From Billgrantia lactosivorans (GTDB lineage: Bacteria > Pseudomonadota > Gammaproteobacteria > Pseudomonadales > Halomonadaceae): a stretch of 64,000 bases of DNA. Below the pieces are notes generated by a model, which was given only the letters and a program-made list of their open reading frames with translations, searched no databases and was not told the DNA's origin. The translations under genes and the position numbers were made by a program. Shown here one piece after another: positions 57,356 to 64,000 of the stretch; the stretch's first letter is position 1; the number at the start of each line of letters is the position of its first letter. The stretch lies in assembly GCF_003254665.1 (NCBI RefSeq), contig NZ_QHGY01000001.1, positions 496,001 to 560,000 of the forward strand, written 5' to 3'.

Positions 57356-59056
57356 TCAGCCCTCCGCCGCCCGGCCCTTCTGCGGGAAGAGTCCGCGGGG
57401 GCGCTTTTGAATGAACAGGATGATGAACACCAGCACGATGATCTTGGCCATCACGGCACCGGCCCAGGGCTCCAGCACCTGATTGATCACACCCAGCGAG
57501 AGGCCCGCCACCAAGGTGCCCCACAGGTTGCCCACACCGCCGAACACCACCACCATGAAGGAGTCGATGATGTAGTTCTGGCCCAGGTTGGGGCCGACGT
57601 TGGTGAGCTGGCTGAGGGCCACGCCGGCCAGCCCCGCCACCCCGGAGCCCAGGGCAAAGGTCATGATGTCGACTCGGGTGGCGCGAATGCCCATGGAGCG
57701 CGCCATGGCACGGTTCTGGGTCACCGCCCGCACCTCGAGCCCTAGCCGGGTGCGGCGCATGATCAGCATCAGTACGGCGAACACCACCAGGGCGAAGCCG
57801 AGTACGTACATCCGATTAAGGGTGAGAGAGAGCGCATCGTTGATGGCAATGGAGCCGCTCATCCACTCCGGCGTGACCACAGTACGGTTGAGCGGCGAGA
57901 TCACGGTACGCACCAGTTGCTGGAGAATCAGGCTGATGCCGAAGGTAGCCAGCAGCGTCTCCAGCGGGCGCCCCTTGAGGAACTGGATCACGCCGCGCTC
58001 GATGGCAACCCCTACCAGTGCCGCCACCAGGAAGCCAGCGGGAATCGCCAGCATCAGCGCCAGGCCCGGCTGGCCGGGCAGTAGCTGCTGCATGGCCCAG
58101 GCAGTGTAGGCACCGAGCATGATCAGCTCGCCATGGGCCATGTTGATCACGCCCATCACACCAAAGGTGATGGCCAGGCCGATGGCGGCCAGCACCAGCA
58201 CCGACCCCAGCGACAGGCCAAAGTAGAGCGTCTCCACGGCGCGGTTGACCTTGAGCATCTGCTCGATACTGTTCAACGCCTCGCGGGCGGCATCGGCCAC
58301 CAACGGATCATCGCCGCTCATGGCGCGGTTGAGAGCGACCCGCACGCGGGGATGCAGGCTGCCGCGCAGGTCGGCTATCGCCTCGATCTCGCCCTGTTCG
58401 AGCCGATGAATGGCCAGCGCCTGGACCAGGCGTTGGCGGACCCGGGCATCCTGTTCCGCTTCGATCACCTCGACCAGCGGTTCGGCCAGCTCGCCGTCGA
58501 CCTCGCCCAGCAGACGCTCGGCCGAGGCGCGCCTCAGGTCGACGTCGGCGGCATAGAGATCGACAACGGCAATCGCACTGCGCAGCTGGCTGCGCAGTGC
58601 GTTGTTGATGCCGATACGGTCCAGGTCGCGGCGCGACATCTCGCCCAGCGCCTCGCCGTTCAGGGCGTCCTCGACCGGCCACTCCCGGCCGGCATTGTCG
58701 AGCACCACCACGAAGCGGCCCTCGTCGGTACGCTGCAGGCGGCCGTCGAGCAGCGCCTGCAGCCAGTCGCGGGCGCGCGGATCGTCGCTGCGCACGATCG
58801 CCTCGATGGCCTCGCCCTTGGCGGGAAAGGAGGACACATCGAGCGCCTCGAGCAGCGCCGTTGCCGCCGCCTCGCCGCCGGGGTCGCCATCCTGCGCGGC
58901 GCCGGGGGTCGCCACGGAGAGGCCGAGTGCCAGCGCGAGGGCCAGTACGAGAAGCCGCAGCCAGGCGCCTCGGGTGGTGGAGGCACGATCGCCCCCGGCG
59001 GCAGCTCCGGCCCTCGCTCGGGCCGACGTCGGCCCGCGCATGGGGGGATATCTCAT
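57356..59056 (-). CDS. urtB: Urea ABC transporter permease UrtB
   Basis: 566 residues. A signal/first hydrophobic helix (about 29-50) is followed by a periplasmic helical domain (residues 55-265) and then the LivH-like membrane domain with eight or so helices (VMGVINMAHGELIMLGAYTA, GLEVRAVTQNRAMARSMGI, VFGGVGNLWGTLVAGLSLG). The N-terminal domain is characteristic of UrtB. Start 59056 has AAGGA nine bases upstream. 70 bases after urtA. Confidence 0.95.
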   Translation of the reverse strand: MRYPPMRGPTSARARAGAAAGGDRASTTRGAWLRLLVLALALALGLSVATPGAAQDGDPGGEAAATALLEALDVSSFPAKGEAIEAIVRSDDPRARDWLQALLDGRLQRTDEGRFVVVLDNAGREWPVEDALNGEALGEMSRRDLDRIGINNALRSQLRSAIAVVDLYAADVDLRRASAERLLGEVDGELAEPLVEVIEAEQDARVRQRLVQALAIHRLEQGEIEAIADLRGSLHPRVRVALNRAMSGDDPLVADAAREALNSIEQMLKVNRAVETLYFGLSLGSVLVLAAIGLAITFGVMGVINMAHGELIMLGAYTAWAMQQLLPGQPGLALMLAIPAGFLVAALVGVAIERGVIQFLKGRPLETLLATFGISLILQQLVRTVISPLNRTVVTPEWMSGSIAINDALSLTLNRMYVLGFALVVFAVLMLIMRRTRLGLEVRAVTQNRAMARSMGIRATRVDIMTFALGSGVAGLAGVALSQLTNVGPNLGQNYIIDSFMVVVFGGVGNLWGTLVAGLSLGVINQVLEPWAGAVMAKIIVLVFIILFIQKRPRGLFPQKGRAAEG

Positions 59057-59126
59057 GGCGAATGTCCTTGCTGACGGTGGAGAAGGCGTGCTTCCCCGCT
59101 GCACCGCAGCGGGGCGGGTGTGGGAC

Positions 59127-60458
59127 TTACTCGGCCAGTGCCGCTTCGGCCTCTTCCGCGGCGGTGCTGCCGCCACAGCGACCGTTGGCCACGTTGAAGT
59201 TGCCGCAGCGCATCGGCGCCTGCCAGTCGGCGATCAGATCGCGCGAACCCGAGAGATAGTCGGACCAGGCATCGCCGGCCACGGTCGAGGGAGTCTGCCA
59301 GACGATGTCGAACTGGCCGTTGTCCTGAACCTCGCCGATCAGCACCGGCTTGGTGATGTGGTGATTGGGCATCATCGCTGCATAGCCGCCGGAGAGATTG
59401 GGCACGGTCACCCCGATGATCGCGTCCTTGACCGCGTCCACCTCGGTGGTGCCCGCCTTGCGCACGGCTTCCGCCCACATGTTGAAGCCGATGTAGTGCG
59501 CTTCCATGGGATCGTTGGTGACGGCCTCCTCGTCGCCGTTATAGTCGATCCAGGCGTCGATGAAGTCGTAGTTGGCGTCGGTATCGACGCTCATGAAGTA
59601 GTTCCACGCCGCCAGGTGGCCGACCAGCGGCCCGGTGTCGATGCCGGAGAGTTCCTGTTCGCCCACCGAGAAGGCGATGACCGGGATGTCGGCGGCATCG
59701 ATGCCCTGGTTGGCCAGCTCGCGGTAGAACGGAACGTTGGCGTCGCCATTGATGGTCGAGACCACCGCCGTCTTCTTGCCCTCGCTGCCGAAGCGGCGCA
59801 CCTCGGCAACGATGTTCTGCCAGTCGGCGTGACCGAAGGGGGTGTAGTCGATCAATATGTCCTCGTCGGCGACGCCGTGCTCCTCCTTGAGGAAGGCCTC
59901 GAGGATGCGGTTGGTGGTACGCGGATAGACATAGTCGGTGCCGAGCAGGGCGAAGCGCTCCACGCCCACTTCGTTGATCAGGTACTCCACCGCCGGGATC
60001 GCCTGCTGATTGGGCGCCGCCCCGGTGTAGAAGACGTTCTCCGAGGACTCCTCGCCCTCGTACTGCACCGGATAGAAGAGCAGGCCGTTGAGCTCCTCGA
60101 ATACCGGCAGCACCGCCTTGCGCGAGACCGAGGTCCAGTTGCCGAAGACCACGTCGACCTCTTCCTGCTCGAGCAGTTCGCGGGCGCGCTCGGCGAACAG
60201 CGGCCAGTTGGACGCCGGGTCGACCACCACCGCCTCGAGCTGTCGCCCCAGCAGGCCGCCCTGCTCGTTCTGCTGCTCGATCAGCATCTCGACGGTGTCC
60301 TTGAGGGTCGATTCGCTGATCGCCATGGTGCCGGACAGCGAGTGCAGGATGCCCACCTTGATGGGCTCTTCCTGGGCCAGCGCGGGTGTGACGACGGCCA
60401 GGCCAAGCAGGGAGGCAGCCAGCCAGTGGGAGGTTCGGGACGAGCGGAACGGGGACAT
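59127..60458 (-). CDS. urtA: Urea ABC transporter substrate-binding protein UrtA
   Basis: 443 residues with a Sec signal peptide (cleavage after ALA, residue 28). Periplasmic urea receptor of the LivJ/FmdD type. Seen: KVGILHSLSGTMAISESTLKD, DPASNWPLFAERARELL, NVFYTGAAPNQQAIPAVEYL and MEAHYIGFNMWAEAV. First gene of urtABCDE behind a sigma-54 promoter. High-affinity uptake at low urea is the established role. Confidence 0.96.
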   Translation of the reverse strand: MSPFRSSRTSHWLAASLLGLAVVTPALAQEEPIKVGILHSLSGTMAISESTLKDTVEMLIEQQNEQGGLLGRQLEAVVVDPASNWPLFAERARELLEQEEVDVVFGNWTSVSRKAVLPVFEELNGLLFYPVQYEGEESSENVFYTGAAPNQQAIPAVEYLINEVGVERFALLGTDYVYPRTTNRILEAFLKEEHGVADEDILIDYTPFGHADWQNIVAEVRRFGSEGKKTAVVSTINGDANVPFYRELANQGIDAADIPVIAFSVGEQELSGIDTGPLVGHLAAWNYFMSVDTDANYDFIDAWIDYNGDEEAVTNDPMEAHYIGFNMWAEAVRKAGTTEVDAVKDAIIGVTVPNLSGGYAAMMPNHHITKPVLIGEVQDNGQFDIVWQTPSTVAGDAWSDYLSGSRDLIADWQAPMRCGNFNVANGRCGGSTAAEEAEAALAE

Positions 60459-60533
60459 GGGATCTCCTTGCGGTGTGCGTTGTTATGTCGTCAGCCGGCG
60501 GTAGCGTCGTCACCGGACCGAGCACAAAGCCTG

Positions 60534-60549
60534 AGCAAGGGATGTACCA
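60534..60549 (-). promoter_or_regulatory. Sigma-54 promoter of urtA
   Basis: On the minus strand TGGTAC-ATCCC-TTGCT, the same core as the ureD promoter and one base from consensus. Predicted start near 60523, 65 bases before urtA. Confidence 0.75.
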
Positions 60550-60656
60550 GTACCTGTTCAATCGAAACTTTTCATTGCAATTCAGAAGCGTGCAGAGGCT
60601 CGTACGAGGCGATTCACGCCCCGATGCCTCGATCTGGTTCATCGCCACGGGCCTGT

Positions 60657-60717
60657 TGCACCATGGCAAGGCAACCCGGCGCGTGCTTGCACCAGCGCCA
60701 GGCACCCGCATAAGGCA
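60657..60717. promoter_or_regulatory. NtrC-like sites upstream of urtA
   Basis: TGCACC-ATGGC-AAGGCA (60657-60673), TGCACC-AGCGC-CAGGCA (60688-60704) and an overlapping GGCACC-CGCAT-AAGGCA (60701-60717). The first halves are exact NtrC half-sites; the second halves keep only GCA. The first two start 31 bases apart; the nearer centre is about 118 bases from the -24 element. The rest of the 322-base gap (60459-60780) holds the promoter, these sites and the next hairpin. Confidence 0.55.
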
Positions 60718-60732
60718 CGCGACCCTCGACGC

Positions 60733-60760
60733 ACGGGGGGAGCCGATTGGCTCCCCCCGT
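60733..60760. terminator. 12-bp perfect stem-loop after tctA
   Basis: ACGGGGGGAGCC (60733-60744), loop GATT, GGCTCCCCCCGT (60749-60760), 20 bases beyond the tctA stop on the minus strand. No T-tract follows. Likely terminator of tctCBA. Confidence 0.65.
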
Positions 60761-60780
60761 GGGTATGGCGCCGGTTAGGC

Positions 60781-62280
60781 TCACGCGTGCCTGAGGCGCA
60801 GCCCCTTGATGGCTTTCTTGATCAGCGGCAGGAATACCGAGAGCGCCGCGATCACCAGCAGCCAGAGGGAGATCGGCTTGTCGACGAACACCGACCAGTC
60901 GCCGCCGGCAATCTGCAAGGCGCGGCGCATCGACTCCTCCATCACCCCGCCAAGGATCATGCCCAGGATCATTGGCGCCGCCGGGAAGCCGAACAGCCGC
61001 ATCGCCAGCCCCAACAGGCCAAACGCCAGCAGCAGGTAGAGGTCGATGACGCTGAAGTTGAGCCCGTAGACGCCGATCATGCAGAAGATCAGGATCATCG
61101 ACAGCAACAGCGCGCGCGGCATGTCGAGGATCTTGGCGATCAGCGGAATCAGCGGCAGGTTCAGTACCAGCAGGAAGATGTTGCCGATGTACATGCTGGC
61201 GATCACGCCCCAGAACACGTCCGGGCGATCCTGGAGCATCGCCGGCCCGGGGGTCACCCCCATCACCAGCAGGGCACCGAGCAGCACCGCAGTGGTGCCG
61301 GAGCCGGGCACGCCGAGGGTCAGCAGCGGCACGAAGGAGCCGGTACAGGCGGCATTGTTGGCCGACTCCGGCGCGGCAACGCCCTTGATGTTGCCCTGGC
61401 CGAAGGTATCGCCGTCCTTGGCCAGGCGCTTCTCCATGCTGTAGCCGAGAAACGAGCCGATGGTCGCACCGGCCCCGGGCAGTACCCCGGTGAAGAATCC
61501 GAGGATCGAGCCCCGGGTCATCGGCCCGGCGATCTCCTTGACCTCGCCGCGGGTGAGCTTCAGCGAGCCGATGGCGTTGCGCGGCTGCTCCTTGCCGCCG
61601 CCGCCGCGCAGCAGCATGTAGAAGACCTCGGCCAGGGCGAAGATGCCCAGCGCCATGACCAGGAAGTCGACCCCGTCGAGCAGGTGGGCCGAGCCGAAGG
61701 TGAAGCGCTCGGTGCCGGTCTGGCGGTCGATGCCGATGATCGACACCATGATGCCCACCACCGCGGCGATCAGCCCCTTGATCAGCGACTTGTCGGAGAG
61801 GCTGACCACGGCGGTCAGGCCCAGCACCATCAGCGAGAAGTACTCGGCGGGGCCGAAGCTCACCGCGACCTTGGACAACAGCGGCGCCACCAGCATGAGA
61901 CCGACCACCGACAGGGTGCCACCGACGAACGAGGAATAGGCGGCGATGGCCAGGGCCTTGCCGGCCTGGCCCTTCTTGGCCATCGGATAGCCGTCGAATG
62001 AGGTCGCCACGGTGCCGGCAACCCCGGGGGCGTTGAGCAGGATCGAGGAGGTCGAGCCGCCGAAGATGGCGCCGTAATAGACACCCGCCATCAGGATCAG
62101 GCCCGAAGAAGGATCCATGGCGAAGGTGATGGGGATCATCAGCGCCAGGGCGCTGATCGGCCCCAGGCCCGGCAGCATGCCAATGATGGTACCGGCGAAC
62201 ACGCCGGTGAAGACGTAGAGGATGTTCATCGGGCTCAGCGCGATGCCGAAGCCGTAGATCAGGTTGTTGAGGGATTCCAT
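60781..62280 (-). CDS. tctA: Tripartite tricarboxylate transporter, large permease TctA
   Basis: 499 residues, about 12 membrane segments. Large membrane subunit of a TTT carrier that uses the ion gradient and a binding protein. Seen: FAGTIIGMLPGLGPISALALMIP and SILLNAPGVAGTVATSFDGYPMA, the TctA hallmark loops, and VLPGAGATIGSFLGYSMEKR in the second half. Substrate may be citrate, tricarballylate or another carboxylate. 37 bases after tctB. Confidence 0.93.
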   Translation of the reverse strand: MESLNNLIYGFGIALSPMNILYVFTGVFAGTIIGMLPGLGPISALALMIPITFAMDPSSGLILMAGVYYGAIFGGSTSSILLNAPGVAGTVATSFDGYPMAKKGQAGKALAIAAYSSFVGGTLSVVGLMLVAPLLSKVAVSFGPAEYFSLMVLGLTAVVSLSDKSLIKGLIAAVVGIMVSIIGIDRQTGTERFTFGSAHLLDGVDFLVMALGIFALAEVFYMLLRGGGGKEQPRNAIGSLKLTRGEVKEIAGPMTRGSILGFFTGVLPGAGATIGSFLGYSMEKRLAKDGDTFGQGNIKGVAAPESANNAACTGSFVPLLTLGVPGSGTTAVLLGALLVMGVTPGPAMLQDRPDVFWGVIASMYIGNIFLLVLNLPLIPLIAKILDMPRALLLSMILIFCMIGVYGLNFSVIDLYLLLAFGLLGLAMRLFGFPAAPMILGMILGGVMEESMRRALQIAGGDWSVFVDKPISLWLLVIAALSVFLPLIKKAIKGLRLRHA

Positions 62281-62317
62281 GGCAGCCTCGCTGGGGAACG
62301 GAGATGACGTGGCCGCC

Positions 62318-62803
62318 TCACAGCGGCAGCAGCCCGGTGGGCAGATAGACGTCCATCACTCGAGTCATGATCAGGTAGAGCCCCAGCACCACCCCCAGGG
62401 TGGCAATCAGGGTGATACCGTGACGCCGGTAGCCGTAGTAGACGGTCAGCCCCACGGCCAACAGCATGGAGGCGAGCACGAAGCCCAGCGGTACCAGCAG
62501 CGCGGCATAGGCGGCGATGGCCAGGAAGGTGATGATCACGCGCGCCCAGGGCCGCTGCCAGGCGGGCAGTGCGGCCTCCTCCCTGGATTGGACCGGGTCG
62601 GGAATGTCGCGCGCCTGGGGCTTCTCCAAGAACAGCATCAGCGACAGCACCAGCAGCGAGGTGCCCAGCACCTTGGGGAAGTGGTCGGAGTCGATCGGCC
62701 GCGGCAAGGCGAACTGGGGAATCTGGAAGGCCAGTACCAGGTACAGGACCGCAAAGGTCGCCAGCACCAGGCCCAGCACTTGATTGACGTTGAGTCGGGT
62801 CAT
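62318..62803 (-). CDS. tctB: Tripartite tricarboxylate transporter, small permease TctB
   Basis: 161 residues, four membrane segments. Small membrane subunit with low sequence conservation. NQVLGLVLATFAVLYLVLAFQIP and PIDSDHFPKVLGTSLLVLSLML match the family N-terminus (DUF1468). Start 62803 is chosen to precede the first helix; the upstream in-frame sequence is the tctC-tctB gap. Lies between tctC and tctA in the usual order. Confidence 0.9.
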   Translation of the reverse strand: MTRLNVNQVLGLVLATFAVLYLVLAFQIPQFALPRPIDSDHFPKVLGTSLLVLSLMLFLEKPQARDIPDPVQSREEAALPAWQRPWARVIITFLAIAAYAALLVPLGFVLASMLLAVGLTVYYGYRRHGITLIATLGVVLGLYLIMTRVMDVYLPTGLLPL

Positions 62804-62916
62804 GGGAATCAATCCTGAGCGCATTTCGCTCAAGTCGTGAGGATGAAGGAAGCGGCGGACGTCAGGGTCGAGCGTGGCAGCCCCACGCCGCCATCCGGCG
62901 GCGCGGGGCCGGGGTT

Positions 62917-63897
62917 TCACTCGACCATGCCGAGTTCGCGCAGGATGTCGCTGAACTCATCGGCCTGGGCATCGAGGAATTCGCCGAACTCCTCGCTGCC
63001 CTGATAGGCGTCGATCCAGCCGAGGCGGTCGCGGGCATCGGCCCAGCCGTCGGTCTCGAGCATCTCCTCGAACAGCGACTCGTAGTAGGCCACGGCCTCG
63101 TCGGACATCCCCGGGGGGCCCATCACGCCGCGCCAGATATCGAAGGTATAGTCCAGCCCCTGTTCCTCGAAGGTGGGCACATTGGCAAGCTCGCCGCCGA
63201 GGCGCTCGGTTGAGGAGACGCCCAGGGCACGCAGTTCCCCCTCCTCCTCCTGGATCAGGCCCACGGCCTCGCTCGCGCCGCTGACCACGGCCTCGATATG
63301 ACCACCCATCAGGTTCGTCATGGCCTCGCCGCCACCGGAGAAGGCCACGTAGTTGATGCTGCCCGGCTCGATGCCGGCCTCGCCCGCCAGGCCGGCCACG
63401 GCGATATGGTCCATGGAACCCGGGGCGCTGCCACCGCCGATGCTGAGCCCGGGATTTTCGCGAATCGCCTCCATCAGGTCGTCGATGTCTTCATAGTCGG
63501 AGTCGGCGTCGACCAGCAGGGTGATGTAGTCGGTGCTCAGCCGGGCCACCGGGGTGAAGTCGCTGTGGTCATAGCGCGACGAGCCGGTCAGCGGGACCAG
63601 GATGATGGGCGGACTGGTGGCGAAGAGCATGTGATCGTTACCCTCGTCCTTGGCGACCTCCGCCCACGCCACGGCACCGCCGCCGCCCGGGGTGTTGATG
63701 GGCGCGAAGTTCTGCTCGGCCAGCTCTTCCTCCTGAAGCACGCGGGACACGGTGCGCACGAGCGTATCCCAGCCACCGCCGGGGTTGGCCGGAGCGATAA
63801 ACTCGACGGACTTGGACGGCTCGAAGGCCATGGCGCTGCCGGCGCTCAAGGTAACAGCGGCGACGGCGATAAGTTTGAGCGGCGTCTTGGTGGACAT
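62917..63897 (-). CDS. tctC: Tripartite tricarboxylate transporter, substrate-binding protein TctC
   Basis: 326 residues with a signal peptide (cleavage near AMA-FEP, residue 24). Periplasmic receptor of the Bug/TctC family. Seen: VEFIAPANPGGGWDTLVRTV, INTPGGGGAVAWAEV, IGGGSAPGSMDHIAVAGLAG and VAFSGGGEAMTNLMGGHIEA. ATG with GGAGG upstream. First gene of tctCBA; no TctDE two-component genes are visible inside the window. Confidence 0.93.
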   Translation of the reverse strand: MSTKTPLKLIAVAAVTLSAGSAMAFEPSKSVEFIAPANPGGGWDTLVRTVSRVLQEEELAEQNFAPINTPGGGGAVAWAEVAKDEGNDHMLFATSPPIILVPLTGSSRYDHSDFTPVARLSTDYITLLVDADSDYEDIDDLMEAIRENPGLSIGGGSAPGSMDHIAVAGLAGEAGIEPGSINYVAFSGGGEAMTNLMGGHIEAVVSGASEAVGLIQEEEGELRALGVSSTERLGGELANVPTFEEQGLDYTFDIWRGVMGPPGMSDEAVAYYESLFEEMLETDGWADARDRLGWIDAYQGSEEFGEFLDAQADEFSDILRELGMVE

Positions 63898-63957
63898 TGT
63901 TGTTGTCCCTCCGATATTGGCGAATGGCGCAAAAGCGGGTTGCGGTGTGTCGTTGGC

Positions 63958-63979
63958 TACCTTACAATTCTGTAAGGTA
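63958..63979. promoter_or_regulatory. Perfect 9-bp dyad operator upstream of tctC
   Basis: TACCTTACA-ATTC-TGTAAGGTA, about 60 bases before the tctC start codon and just before the window edge. Symmetry and place suggest a repressor or activator site for tctCBA; the regulator is outside the window. Confidence 0.55.
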
Positions 63980-64000
63980 GAACAACGTTCTTCAGAATAG

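Noticed and set aside
60459..60533. Second sigma-70 promoter for urtA
   Set aside because: TTGCAA near 60580 on the minus strand has no acceptable -10 at 16-18 bases, whereas the sigma-54 element is nearly perfect.

Overview
The window is a 64 kb piece of a high-GC gammaproteobacterial chromosome. Gene content and order point to Halomonadaceae (a Halomonas-like halophile): nagZ-psrA-lexA and purN-purM-perM-hda orders known from Pseudomonas, a phasin for polyhydroxyalkanoate granules, an NhaC sodium/proton antiporter and TRAP/TTT-style uptake. This assignment is inferred from gene families, not from a marker gene. There are no rRNA genes, insertion sequences, phage genes or CRISPR arrays; almost every stretch is core metabolism packed in short operons.

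Layout. 1-5.3 kb: end of an acyl-CoA ligase, an Lrp regulator, nhaC, and a LysR gene divergent from an omega-amino acid:pyruvate aminotransferase. 5.4-10.3 kb: psrA, a cytosolic YkuD protein, nagZ and hpt on one strand, facing away from lexA-dinB. 10.3-14.1 kb: a CbiM-like permease, purU, a ribonuclease J-type protein and an H-NS/AT-hook hybrid. 14.2-17.8 kb: a molybdenum cofactor operon (mobA-mobB-moaCD-moaE-moaA) with moaC and moaD fused. 17.9-24.5 kb: a cupin regulator, then nucleobase salvage and transport (uraA, upp, ung, gpt, apt, NCS2 permease) and riboflavin synthase. 24.7-27.6 kb: metNIQ behind a structured leader that ends in an intrinsic terminator. 27.6-33 kb: MTH1187-type protein, free-Met-R-sulfoxide reductase, two tRNA-Val(GAC), and glpK/glpR/glpD with GlpR boxes. 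33-39.4 kb: a membrane EEP-family protein, fumC, an unknown helical protein, an FNR-type regulator, a PAS-GGDEF protein, a phasin and a lipoprotein. 39.4-48.2 kb: hda-perM, purMN, dcd, apbC, a membrane coiled-coil protein, a DUF2459 lipoprotein, a 24-residue membrane peptide, a YihY protein and lapA.

48.3-60.5 kb is one nitrogen-acquisition island on the minus strand: urtABCDE (urea ABC importer), then ureDABCEFG and the nickel permease ureJ. Two sigma-54 promoters, one before urtA and one before ureD, carry the same core element and each has a pair of NtrC-like sites 31 bp apart at nearly the same distance upstream. Urea import and hydrolysis therefore look jointly induced by nitrogen limitation. 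60.8-63.9 kb is a tripartite tricarboxylate transporter (tctC-tctB-tctA) preceded by a perfect palindromic operator.

No wholly new defence or biosynthetic system was found. The most promising unexplained elements are the metNIQ leader RNA, the matched NtrC/sigma-54 modules, the FNR-like regulator with a CRP-like recognition helix, the H-NS/AT-hook protein with a hairpin at its mRNA start, the MoaC-MoaD fusion and the unannotated 24-residue membrane peptide.
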